Assembly: GCA_002356215.1 (NCBI GenBank)
Contig: AP017959.1
Span: forward strand, 930,001 to 994,000
Source: [Synechococcus] sp. NIES-970
Lineage (GTDB): Bacteria; Cyanobacteriota; Cyanobacteriia; Cyanobacteriales; MRBY01
DNA length: 64,000 nt
Direction: 5' to 3'
Positions within the stretch are counted from its first letter, which is position 1. Every line of letters begins with the position of its first letter. The notes beneath the pieces are model-generated. The model was not told the DNA's origin. It searched no databases and worked only from the letters and a program-made list of their open reading frames with translations. Of this stretch, positions 1 to 8,721 are shown in pieces. Position numbers and translations under genes: made by a program.

Positions 1-530
1 TTTTCTTCAATCCAAAATTCCTGTTTCGGGACGCCCAAGCAAGTCAAAATCAGTTGGGGCTGTAATTGGGCAAGGGTCGCTTGCCAGGTCACCGCCGTTT
101 CTGGGGTGAGATATCCATGTTGGGTTGTAATTTTCAGCTGGGGAAAACGTTGGAGCCAATTTTCTTTGGCTTGGTCGGCAATGCCCGGTGCCCCCCCAAA
201 AAAGACCACATGCCAATTGTGCACCGCGGCCTGGGCCAGGAGCTGTTCTGCAAGCTCGATCCCAGGCACTCGCCTTTGCTTTTTACCTTTGAGTCTAAGG
301 TAAAGAACAATCCCAGCCCCGTCAGGCACAATCAGATCTGCTTGGCGAATCACCCGGGCGATCGCCGCTTTTTTTTCTGTCATCATGGCGATTTCAGCAT
401 TCAAGGTAACCACATGACAACCTTGACCCTGGTGGATGCGATCCGTCAGCCATTGGCAGTAGTTAGGATGGAGATGCACCAAGACTTTAAAAATAGGCAC
501 ACTAGGCAGGGGAAATCCGGCAGTCAACAT
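1..530 (-). CDS. WecG/TagA/CpsF family glycosyltransferase (GT26), 3' end cut by window edge
   Basis: The minus-strand frame opens at the ATG at 528-530, just after an in-frame stop, and is still open at base 1, so about 176 N-terminal residues are present. The translation has the landmarks of GT26 enzymes: LNAEIAMM near residue 45, PDGAGIVL, RVPGIEL, the FFGGAPG loop, and LGVPKQEFW near the cut end. Members move N-acetylmannosaminuronic acid or a related sugar onto a lipid-linked acceptor in surface polysaccharide synthesis. The exact sugar cannot be told. The fold assignment is firm; the biological role is inferred from the family. Confidence 0.85.
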   Translation of the reverse strand, partial: MLTAGFPLPSVPIFKVLVHLHPNYCQWLTDRIHQGQGCHVVTLNAEIAMMTEKKAAIARVIRQADLIVPDGAGIVLYLRLKGKKQRRVPGIELAEQLLAQAAVHNWHVVFFGGAPGIADQAKENWLQRFPQLKITTQHGYLTPETAVTWQATLAQLQPQLILTCLGVPKQEFWIEE

Positions 531-746
531 AGACAGGTGTCAAACAATTGGGTGAAAGAAAGAGGAGCGATACAGCAGCAGACTTATAGAAAACACTCTA
601 ACAGGCTAGGGATCCTGCTTGATGAAAGTGCCTGAGAAAATTTTTAGGGAAAAGATTTCAGGCGATCGCCACCCATGCGACACTTTGTCCGGGCAGTTAA
701 ACGCTAAAATTCTAACTCAGCTTATCTTTATTCCCCGCCGCCGCTG

Positions 747-3700
747 ATGGTTCACATCAAGCAAATCGAGCTTTCCCACTTTAAATCCTTCGGGGGTACC
801 GTTGCAGTTCCCCTAATGCCGGGTTTTACCGTGGTTTCAGGGCCGAATGGGTCCGGAAAATCTAATATCCTCGACGGCATTTTGTTTTGCTTGGGGTTAG
901 CCAGTTCTAAGGGAATGCGGGCCGAACGTTTGCCAGATCTGATCAACCACAAACACAATCAGGGTAAAAATACTGCTGAAACGGTGGTGTCAGTAACCTT
1001 TGATCTCAGTGATCTTGCCCAGCAGTATGGTGCTGAAGAAGCGGAAACATCAGAACTCCAAGACTTTTTAGCCCAATTTCAAAGCCACGACTGGACAGTG
1101 ACCCGGAAGCTGCGGGTGACGAAAAGCGGTAGTTATTCTTCTACCTATTACATTAATGATGAAGTTTGTAGCGCTACCGAACTCCACGAACAGCTGAATC
1201 GCCTACGCATCTATCCCGAAGGCTATAACGTCGTCCTCCAGGGGGATGTAACGCGGATCATCACCATGAATAACCGGGAGCGGCGGGAAATTATCGACGA
1301 GTTGGCCGGGGTCGCCGAATTTGACCGCAAAATCACCCAAACCCGCGAAACTCTCAATGCGGTTAAAGAACGGGAAGAAAAATGCCATATTATTCGCCAA
1401 GAACTAGAGCGCAATCTAGAAAAACTAGCCGACGATCGCCTCAAGGCCGAGCAGTACCAACGTTTAAAAATTGACCTGGCTAGGCAGCAACAGGAAGAAG
1501 CCCTATTCACTTGGCGATCGCTCCAACTCCAGGAACAAAAACTTCAGCAGGAGTTGGCAGCGGGGGCGACAACCCGGACCCAACTCACCCAGACCCTCAA
1601 TGATTTAGATGGGAGAATTTTTCAGACGGGCCAAACCCTAGATAGTTTAAACGCCAAGGTAAAAGCCCTGGGGGAAGATGAACAGCTTTCGGTCGCCTCA
1701 AAGCTGGCCACCCAAAAGGCAAAACGCCACCAGTGGGTGGAGCGGCAACAGGAGCTCGAGGCAGATCAAAGGCGATCGCTCGATCTGCACCGACAACTTT
1801 CGGACAATGTTCAAGTCAGTCAGCAACAATTGCTCCACCTCGAAGAAGAAAAACTGACCCTCCAGGAAGAGACGCTCCCCCAACAGCAACAGGCCCTCAC
1901 CAACGCGGAAGAACAACTCCAAATCAGTCGCCACCAGGCCGATGCCCTTGCCAGCTCTTCTGAGGCTTGGGTGCAGGAACAGGCGGCACTGAGTAAAGAC
2001 ATTCAAACCCTCCAAGACCAGCTCAACCCCCAACGGACGGAACAGGCGCTACTCCAGGAACGGGTCAGCCAACTGCAGCAGGCGATCGCCTCCCAAGACA
2101 TTCAAATTGCCCAATGCAACAGGGAGATCAGCCAACAGGAAACAGAATTAGACGAAATGCAAACGGCAGGGGCGGCAAAACAAACCCAGATCCAGACCCT
2201 CGCCCAACAGTTCGCCCAACTGGAGGAAAGCCTCAAACTGGATCAAGAGACAGGCGATCGCCTCCAGCGGGAACAGCGAGACAAACAGCGCCAACTAGAC
2301 CAACTCGAAGCCCGGGCCGAAGCCCAACAGGAAGCCCAGGGAACCTACGCCACCAAGGTGATTTTAAATGCCGATTTACCCGGTGTCCATGGCCTCGTCG
2401 CCCAACTGGGTCAGGTGGAAAAAGCCTACCAACGGGCCTTAGAAATTGCCGCTGGGGGACGCTTGGGTTACCTCGTGGTTGAAGATGACCAGACGGCGGC
2501 GACGGGGATTAAACTCCTGAAAAATCAGCGGGCGGGCCGGGCTACATTTTTACCCTTAAATAAAATTCGCGCCCCAAAATTACAGACCAACGTGATCCCC
2601 CGCTATGCCCAGGGTTTCATTGATTTTGCGGTGAACCTGATCCAATGCGATCGCCGTTACCTCGATATTTTTCGCTATGTATTTGGCAATACCGCTGTTT
2701 TTGAAAACCTCGATTTCGCCCGCAACTTCATGGGCCAGACCCGCATCGTCACCCTCGATGGGGAATTGCTCGAAACGACTGGAGCAATGACCGGGGGCAG
2801 TCTTGGGCAAAAATCTACCCTCCACTTCGGCAGCATGGCCACGGGGGATTCGGCGGAAATAGTCGCCTTGCGGGAACGGCTCAAAGAAATTAGCCACCTG
2901 CTACGCTACACCGAAAACGCGATCCTCGATAAGGGCGATCGCCTCCAGGAACTCACCCAGAATTTAAACCAGGCGCGGCAAGTAGAACGGGAAGCCCAGC
3001 TGCACCAGACCCAGCTGGAAAAATCCCTCGCCAAACTCCGCCCCCAACTGGCCCAGGCCCAACAGCAGCAGCACCAGGCCCAAACGGAATTGGCGATCGC
3101 CCAAGGGCAACTGGCCCACCTCGCCGACCAGATTCCCCAGCTCGAACAGCAATTAACCGTTCACCAAAATCACCTAGCCCAGCTCGAAGCCCAACAAACC
3201 CACCGGGAATGGCAAGAAATTCAACAACTGATCAAAACCCAAGAAGGCGATCGCCAAACAGCAGCCCAAACCCTGAGCATTACCCAACAGAGCATTCAAG
3301 ACCATGAGGCCAAACTCGCCCGACTGAACGACAAATTAACCAATGACGAACAGCGCCTCCAGGAAACCCAGACCCACCTCGAAGACCTCCAGGGACAGAT
3401 TGCGGTCATTCAGACCCAGCTCGATCAAATCACCCTTGAAATCCAGAACACAGAAACCTTCCTCGCCGATCTTTCCGAACAAATGGGAGAAAGTAAAAAG
3501 CAGCGCGACCAGACCGAACTCGCCCTAAAAAATCTCCAAAAGCAGCACCAAGAAACCCAGTGGCAGCTTGAAAAGCTCCAAACCCAACAGCAGGAACGGG
3601 CCCAGACCCTCGAAAAGCTCCAACAGCAAATCCAAACCCAAGAAGCAGAACTGCCCTCAGATCTTGCCCCTGAGCACCTCAACCTTGGAGAAATGCCCAG

Positions 3701-4376
3701 CGACCTCAGCCAAGCCCTCGAAGAAATCGCTGAACAGATAGACAAAATCCAACGGGCTAACCGCCGCACCCAAAAGAAAATCGAAGACCTAGAACCAGTG
3801 AATATGCTCGCCCTCAAAGAGTACGAACAGACCCAAGTCCGTTTAGGAGAATTGTCAGAAAAACTAAGTACCCTCGAACAGGAACGCCTCGAAGTTCTCG
3901 CTCGCATCGAACGCTTTACCACCAGACGTTTTCAGGAATTTAAAAAAGCTTTTGATGCGGTAAATGAAAATTTTCAGAAAATCTTTGCGACCCTTTCTGA
4001 CGGGGATGGCTATCTGCAACTGGATAACCCCAATGATCCCTTTGCTGGCGGTCTAAACCTCGTTGCCCATCCCAAGGGAAAACCCGTCCAGCGCCTCAGT
4101 TCCATGTCAGGGGGGGAAAAATCCTTAACGGCCCTTTCGTTTATTTTTTCCCTGCAGCGATACCGGCCATCGCCGTTCTATGCCTTTGATGAAGTGGATA
4201 TGTTTTTAGACGGAGCCAATGTGGAGCGCCTTTCAAAAATGATTAAACAACAGGCCGAGCAAGCACAGTTCCTTGTGGTGAGTTTGCGGCGGCCCATGAT
4301 CGAAGCCTCCCAAAGGACAATCGGTGTGACCCAAGCCCGGGGCGCCCATACCCAAGTGCTAGGTATTCAATTGTGA
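747..4376 (+). CDS. smc: Chromosome segregation protein SMC
   Basis: A full-length SMC ATPase of 1209 residues that compacts and segregates chromosomes as a dimer with ScpA/ScpB. The Walker A loop GPNGSGKS is at residues 32-39. Two long glutamine- and glutamate-rich coiled coils flank a hinge at about 540-680, ending near TGAMTGGS. The C-terminal head has the ABC signature LSSMSGGEKS near 1117 and Walker B with FDEVDMF near 1143. The ATG start leaves only one residue before the conserved HIKQIELSHFKSF beginning. Several HIP1 palindromes lie in the coiled-coil part and encode GDRL or AIA tracts. No scp gene is adjacent. Confidence 0.97.
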   Translation: MVHIKQIELSHFKSFGGTVAVPLMPGFTVVSGPNGSGKSNILDGILFCLGLASSKGMRAERLPDLINHKHNQGKNTAETVVSVTFDLSDLAQQYGAEEAETSELQDFLAQFQSHDWTVTRKLRVTKSGSYSSTYYINDEVCSATELHEQLNRLRIYPEGYNVVLQGDVTRIITMNNRERREIIDELAGVAEFDRKITQTRETLNAVKEREEKCHIIRQELERNLEKLADDRLKAEQYQRLKIDLARQQQEEALFTWRSLQLQEQKLQQELAAGATTRTQLTQTLNDLDGRIFQTGQTLDSLNAKVKALGEDEQLSVASKLATQKAKRHQWVERQQELEADQRRSLDLHRQLSDNVQVSQQQLLHLEEEKLTLQEETLPQQQQALTNAEEQLQISRHQADALASSSEAWVQEQAALSKDIQTLQDQLNPQRTEQALLQERVSQLQQAIASQDIQIAQCNREISQQETELDEMQTAGAAKQTQIQTLAQQFAQLEESLKLDQETGDRLQREQRDKQRQLDQLEARAEAQQEAQGTYATKVILNADLPGVHGLVAQLGQVEKAYQRALEIAAGGRLGYLVVEDDQTAATGIKLLKNQRAGRATFLPLNKIRAPKLQTNVIPRYAQGFIDFAVNLIQCDRRYLDIFRYVFGNTAVFENLDFARNFMGQTRIVTLDGELLETTGAMTGGSLGQKSTLHFGSMATGDSAEIVALRERLKEISHLLRYTENAILDKGDRLQELTQNLNQARQVEREAQLHQTQLEKSLAKLRPQLAQAQQQQHQAQTELAIAQGQLAHLADQIPQLEQQLTVHQNHLAQLEAQQTHREWQEIQQLIKTQEGDRQTAAQTLSITQQSIQDHEAKLARLNDKLTNDEQRLQETQTHLEDLQGQIAVIQTQLDQITLEIQNTETFLADLSEQMGESKKQRDQTELALKNLQKQHQETQWQLEKLQTQQQERAQTLEKLQQQIQTQEAELPSDLAPEHLNLGEMPSDLSQALEEIAEQIDKIQRANRRTQKKIEDLEPVNMLALKEYEQTQVRLGELSEKLSTLEQERLEVLARIERFTTRRFQEFKKAFDAVNENFQKIFATLSDGDGYLQLDNPNDPFAGGLNLVAHPKGKPVQRLSSMSGGEKSLTALSFIFSLQRYRPSPFYAFDEVDMFLDGANVERLSKMIKQQAEQAQFLVVSLRRPMIEASQRTIGVTQARGAHTQVLGIQL

Positions 4377-4831
4377 TGTCCTTGCTTTGTCCTGCTCGTC
4401 CCTCGGCAATTTTGAAGGTCGCTTTTTGCTGCTTTTGAAGTTTTGAGAAACTGAGAAAGTTATAGGGGATTTGCTGGAATATTTCTTTGGAATTTGACAA
4501 ATCCTGATTTAGAAATAGGTATTTAAACTCAATTTAAAAAATAAATCTATCTTTAGCTAGTTGTATTTTTCAGAATATTGCTAAATGTTTTATTTCTGTT
4601 ACGACTTGCAATGATTTTTTGTGAAAAGGGGTTGGGGATCAGGGATTTTAGCAGAAAAACAAAAAATCGATCCCCTAAGGAACCGACCCGAACGAAACAA
4701 ATTTAAAAAGAGTTTTATAGGCTTATTATGTTGGGATCTATATATATCAGGTGATCCCTTGTTATATTTTCTACAAAAGATTATGACGGATCATCGGTAA
4801 TTTGGATAGATCCGTAATGTTTTTTTTATAT
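4377..4831. other. AT-rich intergenic stretch with serial hairpins
   Basis: This 455-base gap lies between smc (plus) and the YqeG-type gene (minus, convergent). No convincing reading frame is present. From about 4634 it holds three inverted repeats built on GATC: GGGGATC/GATCCCC (4634-4640 with 4669-4675), GGGATC/GATCCC (4733-4738 with 4753-4758) and ACGGATC/GATCCGT (4786-4792 with 4809-4815). The last is followed by a T-run to about 4827. It may be the long 3' region of smc or a separate small RNA; see findings. Confidence 0.5.
4786..4828 (+). terminator. Terminator-like hairpin downstream of smc
   Basis: A perfect 7-base stem (ACGGATC/GATCCGT) with a 16-base loop is followed within four bases by a run of eight T on the plus strand. 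It is the last structure before the convergent gene ending at 4832. It could end the smc transcript or a small RNA from the same gap. Confidence 0.5.
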
Positions 4832-5395
4832 TTACTTAGGTTTACTTTTATTGCTCTTTATAAAGGTTTGTTTCATGTCCCCAAGGGAAGCACCGAGAAA
4901 CTTGGAGATCCAAACTTCTACGTTGCGGACGGGATGCTTACGGGTCGCCACTAGGGGATCAATCATCGGTTCTACTAAAATCGTAAATAAACCCAGACGA
5001 TTTCCGGCGAGGACATCGGTAAAGAGGCGATCGCCCACCATGGCCACTTCTTGGGGGCGTAGATCCATCGCATTCATCGCCTTACGGAGTTTTTTGCGGG
5101 AGGGCTTTTTGGCTCCGAGCAGATAGGGCAGTTCTAGGGAGGCCGCAATCCGACCGATGCGTTTTTGACTGAGGTTATTACTGACAAGCCAGATATCAGC
5201 CACCCGTCTCACTTGGGTGATCCACTGCAAAACATCTTCTGAGGCATGACTTTGGCGCATAGAAACCAGGGTGTCATCCACATCGAGAATCAATCCCTTC
5301 AGGCGGTGCTGACGAATAATCTCTGGACTGAGATGGAGGATGGTTTTTCCTAAAATTAAGTCTGGCTCCAGTAAATTGGCATTGAATAGCGCCAT
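4832..5395 (-). CDS. YqeG family HAD IIIA-type phosphatase
   Basis: A 187-residue HAD-superfamily phosphatase. The nucleophile motif DVDDT is at residues 38-42, a motif II segment (LVSNN) lies near 92, and MVGDRLFTDVLAGNRLG near 139 carries the metal-binding acid. There is no cap domain. The family includes Bacillus YqeG and is related to yeast Gep4 and plant PGPP1, which remove phosphate from phosphatidylglycerophosphate to make phosphatidylglycerol, an essential thylakoid lipid. That substrate is inferred from homology. The gene lies 32 bases upstream of the next minus-strand gene's stop and may be co-transcribed with it. Confidence 0.85.
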   Translation of the reverse strand: MALFNANLLEPDLILGKTILHLSPEIIRQHRLKGLILDVDDTLVSMRQSHASEDVLQWITQVRRVADIWLVSNNLSQKRIGRIAASLELPYLLGAKKPSRKKLRKAMNAMDLRPQEVAMVGDRLFTDVLAGNRLGLFTILVEPMIDPLVATRKHPVRNVEVWISKFLGASLGDMKQTFIKSNKSKPK

Positions 5396-5427
5396 AACAC
5401 CTCAGTTGCTGTAAATCTCTCAATCTT

Positions 5428-6072
5428 TTATTCTAGCGGCTCGTTCCCAGGTTTTCGGCTCTGGATCATTTGCAAACTCCCCCCGGCATATTGTTCTTGT
5501 TTCAGGAGCTCAAAGCCAGTGGTGGTCAGTCGTGCCCCAAGATCAGCTTTGATCATTTGCCAGGCGGTATCAGTCTCAAACAGAAACATAAAAGTGTAGA
5601 GACTCGGGATAAATAGGGGATTACTGGGCTGATGCAGATCAATAAAGGTAAAAATGCCGCCGGGTTTGAGGATGCGATAAACTTCCTGAAAAATTTGGGT
5701 CAGTTGCGTCGGGGTCATCTCATGGAGAGCGGCACTGGTATGAACCAGATCAAATTGGTTATCGGGTAGGGGCATTTTTTCTGCGGCACCCACCACATAC
5801 GTCGCTTGGGGGACATTTTTTTTGGCTCGTTCAATGGCGAGAGGAGAAATATCCAGCCCGGTCACTTGATCTGAATAACGCGTCAGAAATTGGGTGGTTT
5901 GACCAGCCCCACAGCAGAGATCGAGGATTTTTATCTGTTTATTCCCAGTCAAACCCTGGAGGGCAAGGTTCCGGAAGCGTGTTTCTCCCCCTACGGTCAG
6001 GGCGGCGAGGCGAGAAATTGTGTCATACAGCCATTGATAGCGATAACTGAGGGTGCGGAGGAAGGTGGCCAT
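5428..6072 (-). CDS. Class I SAM-dependent methyltransferase
   Basis: A 214-residue protein with a Rossmann-type SAM site: ILDLCCGAGQTTQFL (about 49-63) is motif I, GLDISP near 73 ends strand 2, FDLVHTSAALHEM is the post-I/motif II region, and LKPGGIF near 138 is motif III. The pattern matches the methyltransferase 11 group, which includes ubiquinone/menaquinone-type and small-molecule methyltransferases. The substrate cannot be read from the sequence. It sits between the HAD phosphatase and pixD on the same strand. Confidence 0.85.
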   Translation of the reverse strand: MATFLRTLSYRYQWLYDTISRLAALTVGGETRFRNLALQGLTGNKQIKILDLCCGAGQTTQFLTRYSDQVTGLDISPLAIERAKKNVPQATYVVGAAEKMPLPDNQFDLVHTSAALHEMTPTQLTQIFQEVYRILKPGGIFTFIDLHQPSNPLFIPSLYTFMFLFETDTAWQMIKADLGARLTTTGFELLKQEQYAGGSLQMIQSRKPGNEPLE

Positions 6073-6155
6073 GGCGATCGCCTCGGGAAAATATTTTTTT
6101 AACTAAATAACGGTGGGCTCAACCTAGGCTAACAAAGAATGGCGAGGGGAGTTGT

Positions 6156-6593
6156 TTACTGATCCATGGCGCCTTTGTGGTAGAGCTCTGTGATTTCCCG
6201 TAAAAAATTCAGGCTTTGGAGACCCGTCATGGAAATGGGAGAGAAGGTTTCTGTGTGGGAATATTTCAAAATAATATTCCGGACTTCCTCTTGGTTACTC
6301 AATTGCAAGACTTTCATCGACCAGATGGCAAAATCACGGTGGTCAATTTCTGAAAAATCAATGAGTTCAGCATGGGTATGGCGCGGATCAAGGAGAATGC
6401 GGTTGTAGGTCTCACAGATGGCCCGCCGACTTCCTTCTAATACTTGCAAAAACATGGAGTCACCGAACGATAACATCCCCGTCACCCCGGCCCGGCGATT
6501 GTTAAACTCGGACTTTTGCAAAATTTCAATGAGGTCGCGGTATTCCAGCCCAGCGATCGCCTGACTCACATAAATTAAACGATAAAGAGCCAT
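6156..6593 (-). CDS. pixD: BLUF-domain blue-light photoreceptor, PixD type
   Basis: A short BLUF protein of 145 residues. It binds FAD and senses blue light, and in Synechocystis (Slr1694/PixD) it controls phototaxis through the PatA-type partner PixE. All functional residues are at PixD positions: Tyr8, Asn31/Asn32, Gln50, Trp91 and Met93. The domain fills residues 1-95, followed by two C-terminal helices as in PixD. No pixE-like gene is next to it, so partner and output are unknown here. The 5' side faces the divergent tab2 gene. Confidence 0.92.
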   Translation of the reverse strand: MALYRLIYVSQAIAGLEYRDLIEILQKSEFNNRRAGVTGMLSFGDSMFLQVLEGSRRAICETYNRILLDPRHTHAELIDFSEIDHRDFAIWSMKVLQLSNQEEVRNIILKYSHTETFSPISMTGLQSLNFLREITELYHKGAMDQ

Positions 6594-6800
6594 AAGTCTT
6601 TTGTTTTACCTGCAGAATAATGTGTATAAGACTACCAAAAAAACATCCATCACTGCCGGAGTTTTGGGCGATCGCTGGGGAATTTGTTTAGCCAGCGCCA
6701 GCATCCCAAAGATGACTTTGGAAATAGAGTTCCGAGAAACCCCCTTGACTGGAATTGAATAAAGCTGGGCGAATAGGGCAAAATCAGTAGTGCTTTAATT

Positions 6801-7676
6801 GTGTCGTTGAGATTTACCGTGACTATTTGGGAACTTGATTTTTATTCGCGCCCGCTTTTGGATGAGGCTGGCAAAAAGCTCTGGGAAATTCTCATCTGCG
6901 AAACCCCCACCCGTATTCAACAGGATCCGGCAGAGCTCTTCCGCTACAGTGAGTTTTGCGGCAATACCGATGTAAATTCGATCACCCTCAAAAAGGCGAT
7001 CGAAAAGGCGATCGCCACCTCCGGCCAAAGTCCGACAAAAATTCGCTTCTTCCGCCGCCAGATGAACAACATGATTACCAAAGGTTGCGAAGATGCCGGC
7101 ATCCCTGCGGCCCCCTCCCGCCGTACCTACAGCTTGATGCAATGGATTACTGAACGGGAACAGGAAGTCTATCCCCAGGAACCCAACTATGACACTACGG
7201 CAGCCCAGAGCAGTTCGGTACAATACCCCGCCCTCAACGCTGTAGCCCTCCCCGATGCCGTCCGGGGTGACAAGGGGGACAAGTGGGCGATCGTTTCCCT
7301 CGAAGCCGCTGCCTTTGATGATTTTGATGACTGGGAAATCGCCTTTGGGGAACCCTTCCCCCTCAAAAATCTCGATCCCAACACAAAAATTCCTGGTCTC
7401 CTAATCTTTTCTCCCCGGGCTGTGCCTCTGGCTGGCTGGATGTCCGGTTTAGAAATGGGCTTTCTGCATTTACAAAAAAATCCCCGGGCCAGCCTAGTTT
7501 TAGAAACAGGCGTTAGTGATAGTTGGATTGTTGCTGATCTGCCCAATAACCAAACTGTCCAGGAAGCAGAATCCTTTGAGACGGCGAAAAAAGCAGCCCA
7601 AGGGATCCATTTTCTCGCTATCCAGCAAAATCCCAACGACGAAAAATTTGCTGGCCTTTGGATGCTCCAAGAATAG
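6801..7676 (+). CDS. Tab2/Atab2 family RNA-binding protein
   Basis: A 291-residue protein beginning TIWELDFYSRPLLDE, the start typical of the Tab2/Atab2 family (DUF1092). In algae and plants Tab2 binds the psaB leader and promotes its translation during photosystem I assembly. The C-terminal half has the conserved WMSGLEMGFL and DLPN segments. The cyanobacterial function is inferred from chloroplast homologues. It is transcribed divergently from pixD and converges on hslO; its stop codon lies inside a bidirectional hairpin. Confidence 0.85.
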   Translation: MSLRFTVTIWELDFYSRPLLDEAGKKLWEILICETPTRIQQDPAELFRYSEFCGNTDVNSITLKKAIEKAIATSGQSPTKIRFFRRQMNNMITKGCEDAGIPAAPSRRTYSLMQWITEREQEVYPQEPNYDTTAAQSSSVQYPALNAVALPDAVRGDKGDKWAIVSLEAAAFDDFDDWEIAFGEPFPLKNLDPNTKIPGLLIFSPRAVPLAGWMSGLEMGFLHLQKNPRASLVLETGVSDSWIVADLPNNQTVQEAESFETAKKAAQGIHFLAIQQNPNDEKFAGLWMLQE

Positions 7677-7708
7677 CCTCTGGGGAAAATAACCAAAGCC
7701 AGAGGCTA
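7674..7708. terminator. Bidirectional hairpin between tab2-like gene and hslO
   Basis: A perfect 10-base inverted repeat, TAGCCTCTGG/CCAGAGGCTA, with a 15-base loop. Its left arm begins with the TAG stop of the Tab2-like gene, and the structure ends a few bases before the hslO stop codon on the other strand. Long T-runs are lacking, so termination strength is uncertain. Confidence 0.6.
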
Positions 7709-7714
7709 CTAAAA

Positions 7715-8611
7715 CTAATTGGAATGCGCCTGGAGTTCTGCCACCAGTTGACTGAGATGATCCACATCTGCATGGTAGACCTCATTACAAAAATTACAAG
7801 TGGCCTCTGCCCCCCCATCAGTCTCGATCATATCGAGTAATTCATCCTGGCCCAGGAGTTTCAAGGCCCCCATCATCCGCTCAAAGGTACAGCCACAGTC
7901 AAAGCGAACTATCTGAGTCTCCGGAAAAATATGCAGCCCCTCATCCCCCAGCAGATCATGAAAAATGTCGTGGAGAGACTTTCCTTGTTGCAACAGGGGC
8001 GTAAACCCAGATAGCTGACCCAAACGGCTTTCTAGTTTCGTCACCAAGGCTTCATCCCGGGCTGCCTTTGGTAAGACTTGCAATAAAATTCCGCCGGCAG
8101 CGGTTACCCCTTCGGCACCGACAAATACACCGACCAAGAGCGCGGAAGGAGTTTGTTCTGAGGTAGCAAGGTAATGGGTTACATCGTCGCCAATTTCCCC
8201 TGAAACCAGTTCTACCGTACTAGAGTAAGGATAGCCACGACCAAAATCTTTTACCGCATAGAGAAAACCTTTACCGACAGCGCCGCCCACATCGAGCTTT
8301 CCTTTGGCATTGGGGGGCAATTCTACACCAGGATTTTGCACATAACCGCGCACTGTACCATCGGGGCCAGCATCCACAAGCACCCCACCAAGAGGGCCAT
8401 CACCCTTAATGCGGAGATTGAGACGGGCTTCTTGTTTTTTCATACTAGAAGAAATCAACAAAGCCGAGGCCATCGTTCGACCTAGGGCAGCGGTGGCTAC
8501 GTAGGACAATTTATGGCGGCGTCGCGCTTCCTCTGTGAGGTTGGTGGAAACGACACCCACTACACGAATGCCATTGTCAGCGGCGGTGCCACGAATCAAT
8601 TGATCTGCCAT
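7715..8611 (-). CDS. hslO: Redox-regulated chaperone Hsp33
   Basis: Hsp33 is a cytosolic holdase that switches on when oxidants remove zinc from its C-terminal cysteines. The chosen ATG at 8609-8611 gives 298 residues starting MADQLIRGTAADNGIRV, the normal family beginning; the open frame reaches further upstream but without similarity. The four zinc ligands are visible near the C-terminus as CGC (in FDCGCTFER) and CNFC (in TCNFCNEVYH). The internal GPLGGVLVDAGPDGTVRGYV segment is typical. It converges on the Tab2-like gene. Confidence 0.93.
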   Translation of the reverse strand: MADQLIRGTAADNGIRVVGVVSTNLTEEARRRHKLSYVATAALGRTMASALLISSSMKKQEARLNLRIKGDGPLGGVLVDAGPDGTVRGYVQNPGVELPPNAKGKLDVGGAVGKGFLYAVKDFGRGYPYSSTVELVSGEIGDDVTHYLATSEQTPSALLVGVFVGAEGVTAAGGILLQVLPKAARDEALVTKLESRLGQLSGFTPLLQQGKSLHDIFHDLLGDEGLHIFPETQIVRFDCGCTFERMMGALKLLGQDELLDMIETDGGAEATCNFCNEVYHADVDHLSQLVAELQAHSN

Positions 8612-8721
8612 CGGTCTTTTAGAAAATAAATTTTTGTAAATTCTATTATGGCAAGTTTCCCGGCACAAAATTGTGCAGGCCAAGAACTGCAGCAAAGTTC
8701 CAGTGATCATTTGAATGGGTT

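Noticed and set aside
66-635. A 189-codon plus-strand open frame near the left end
   Set aside because: It lies opposite the GT26 gene, which has clear family motifs on the minus strand; the plus translation is Arg/His/Cys-rich and looks like none I know.
3425-3922. A 165-codon minus frame within smc
   Set aside because: Trp/Ser/Arg/Cys-rich, produced by reading the Gln/Glu coiled-coil codons backwards.
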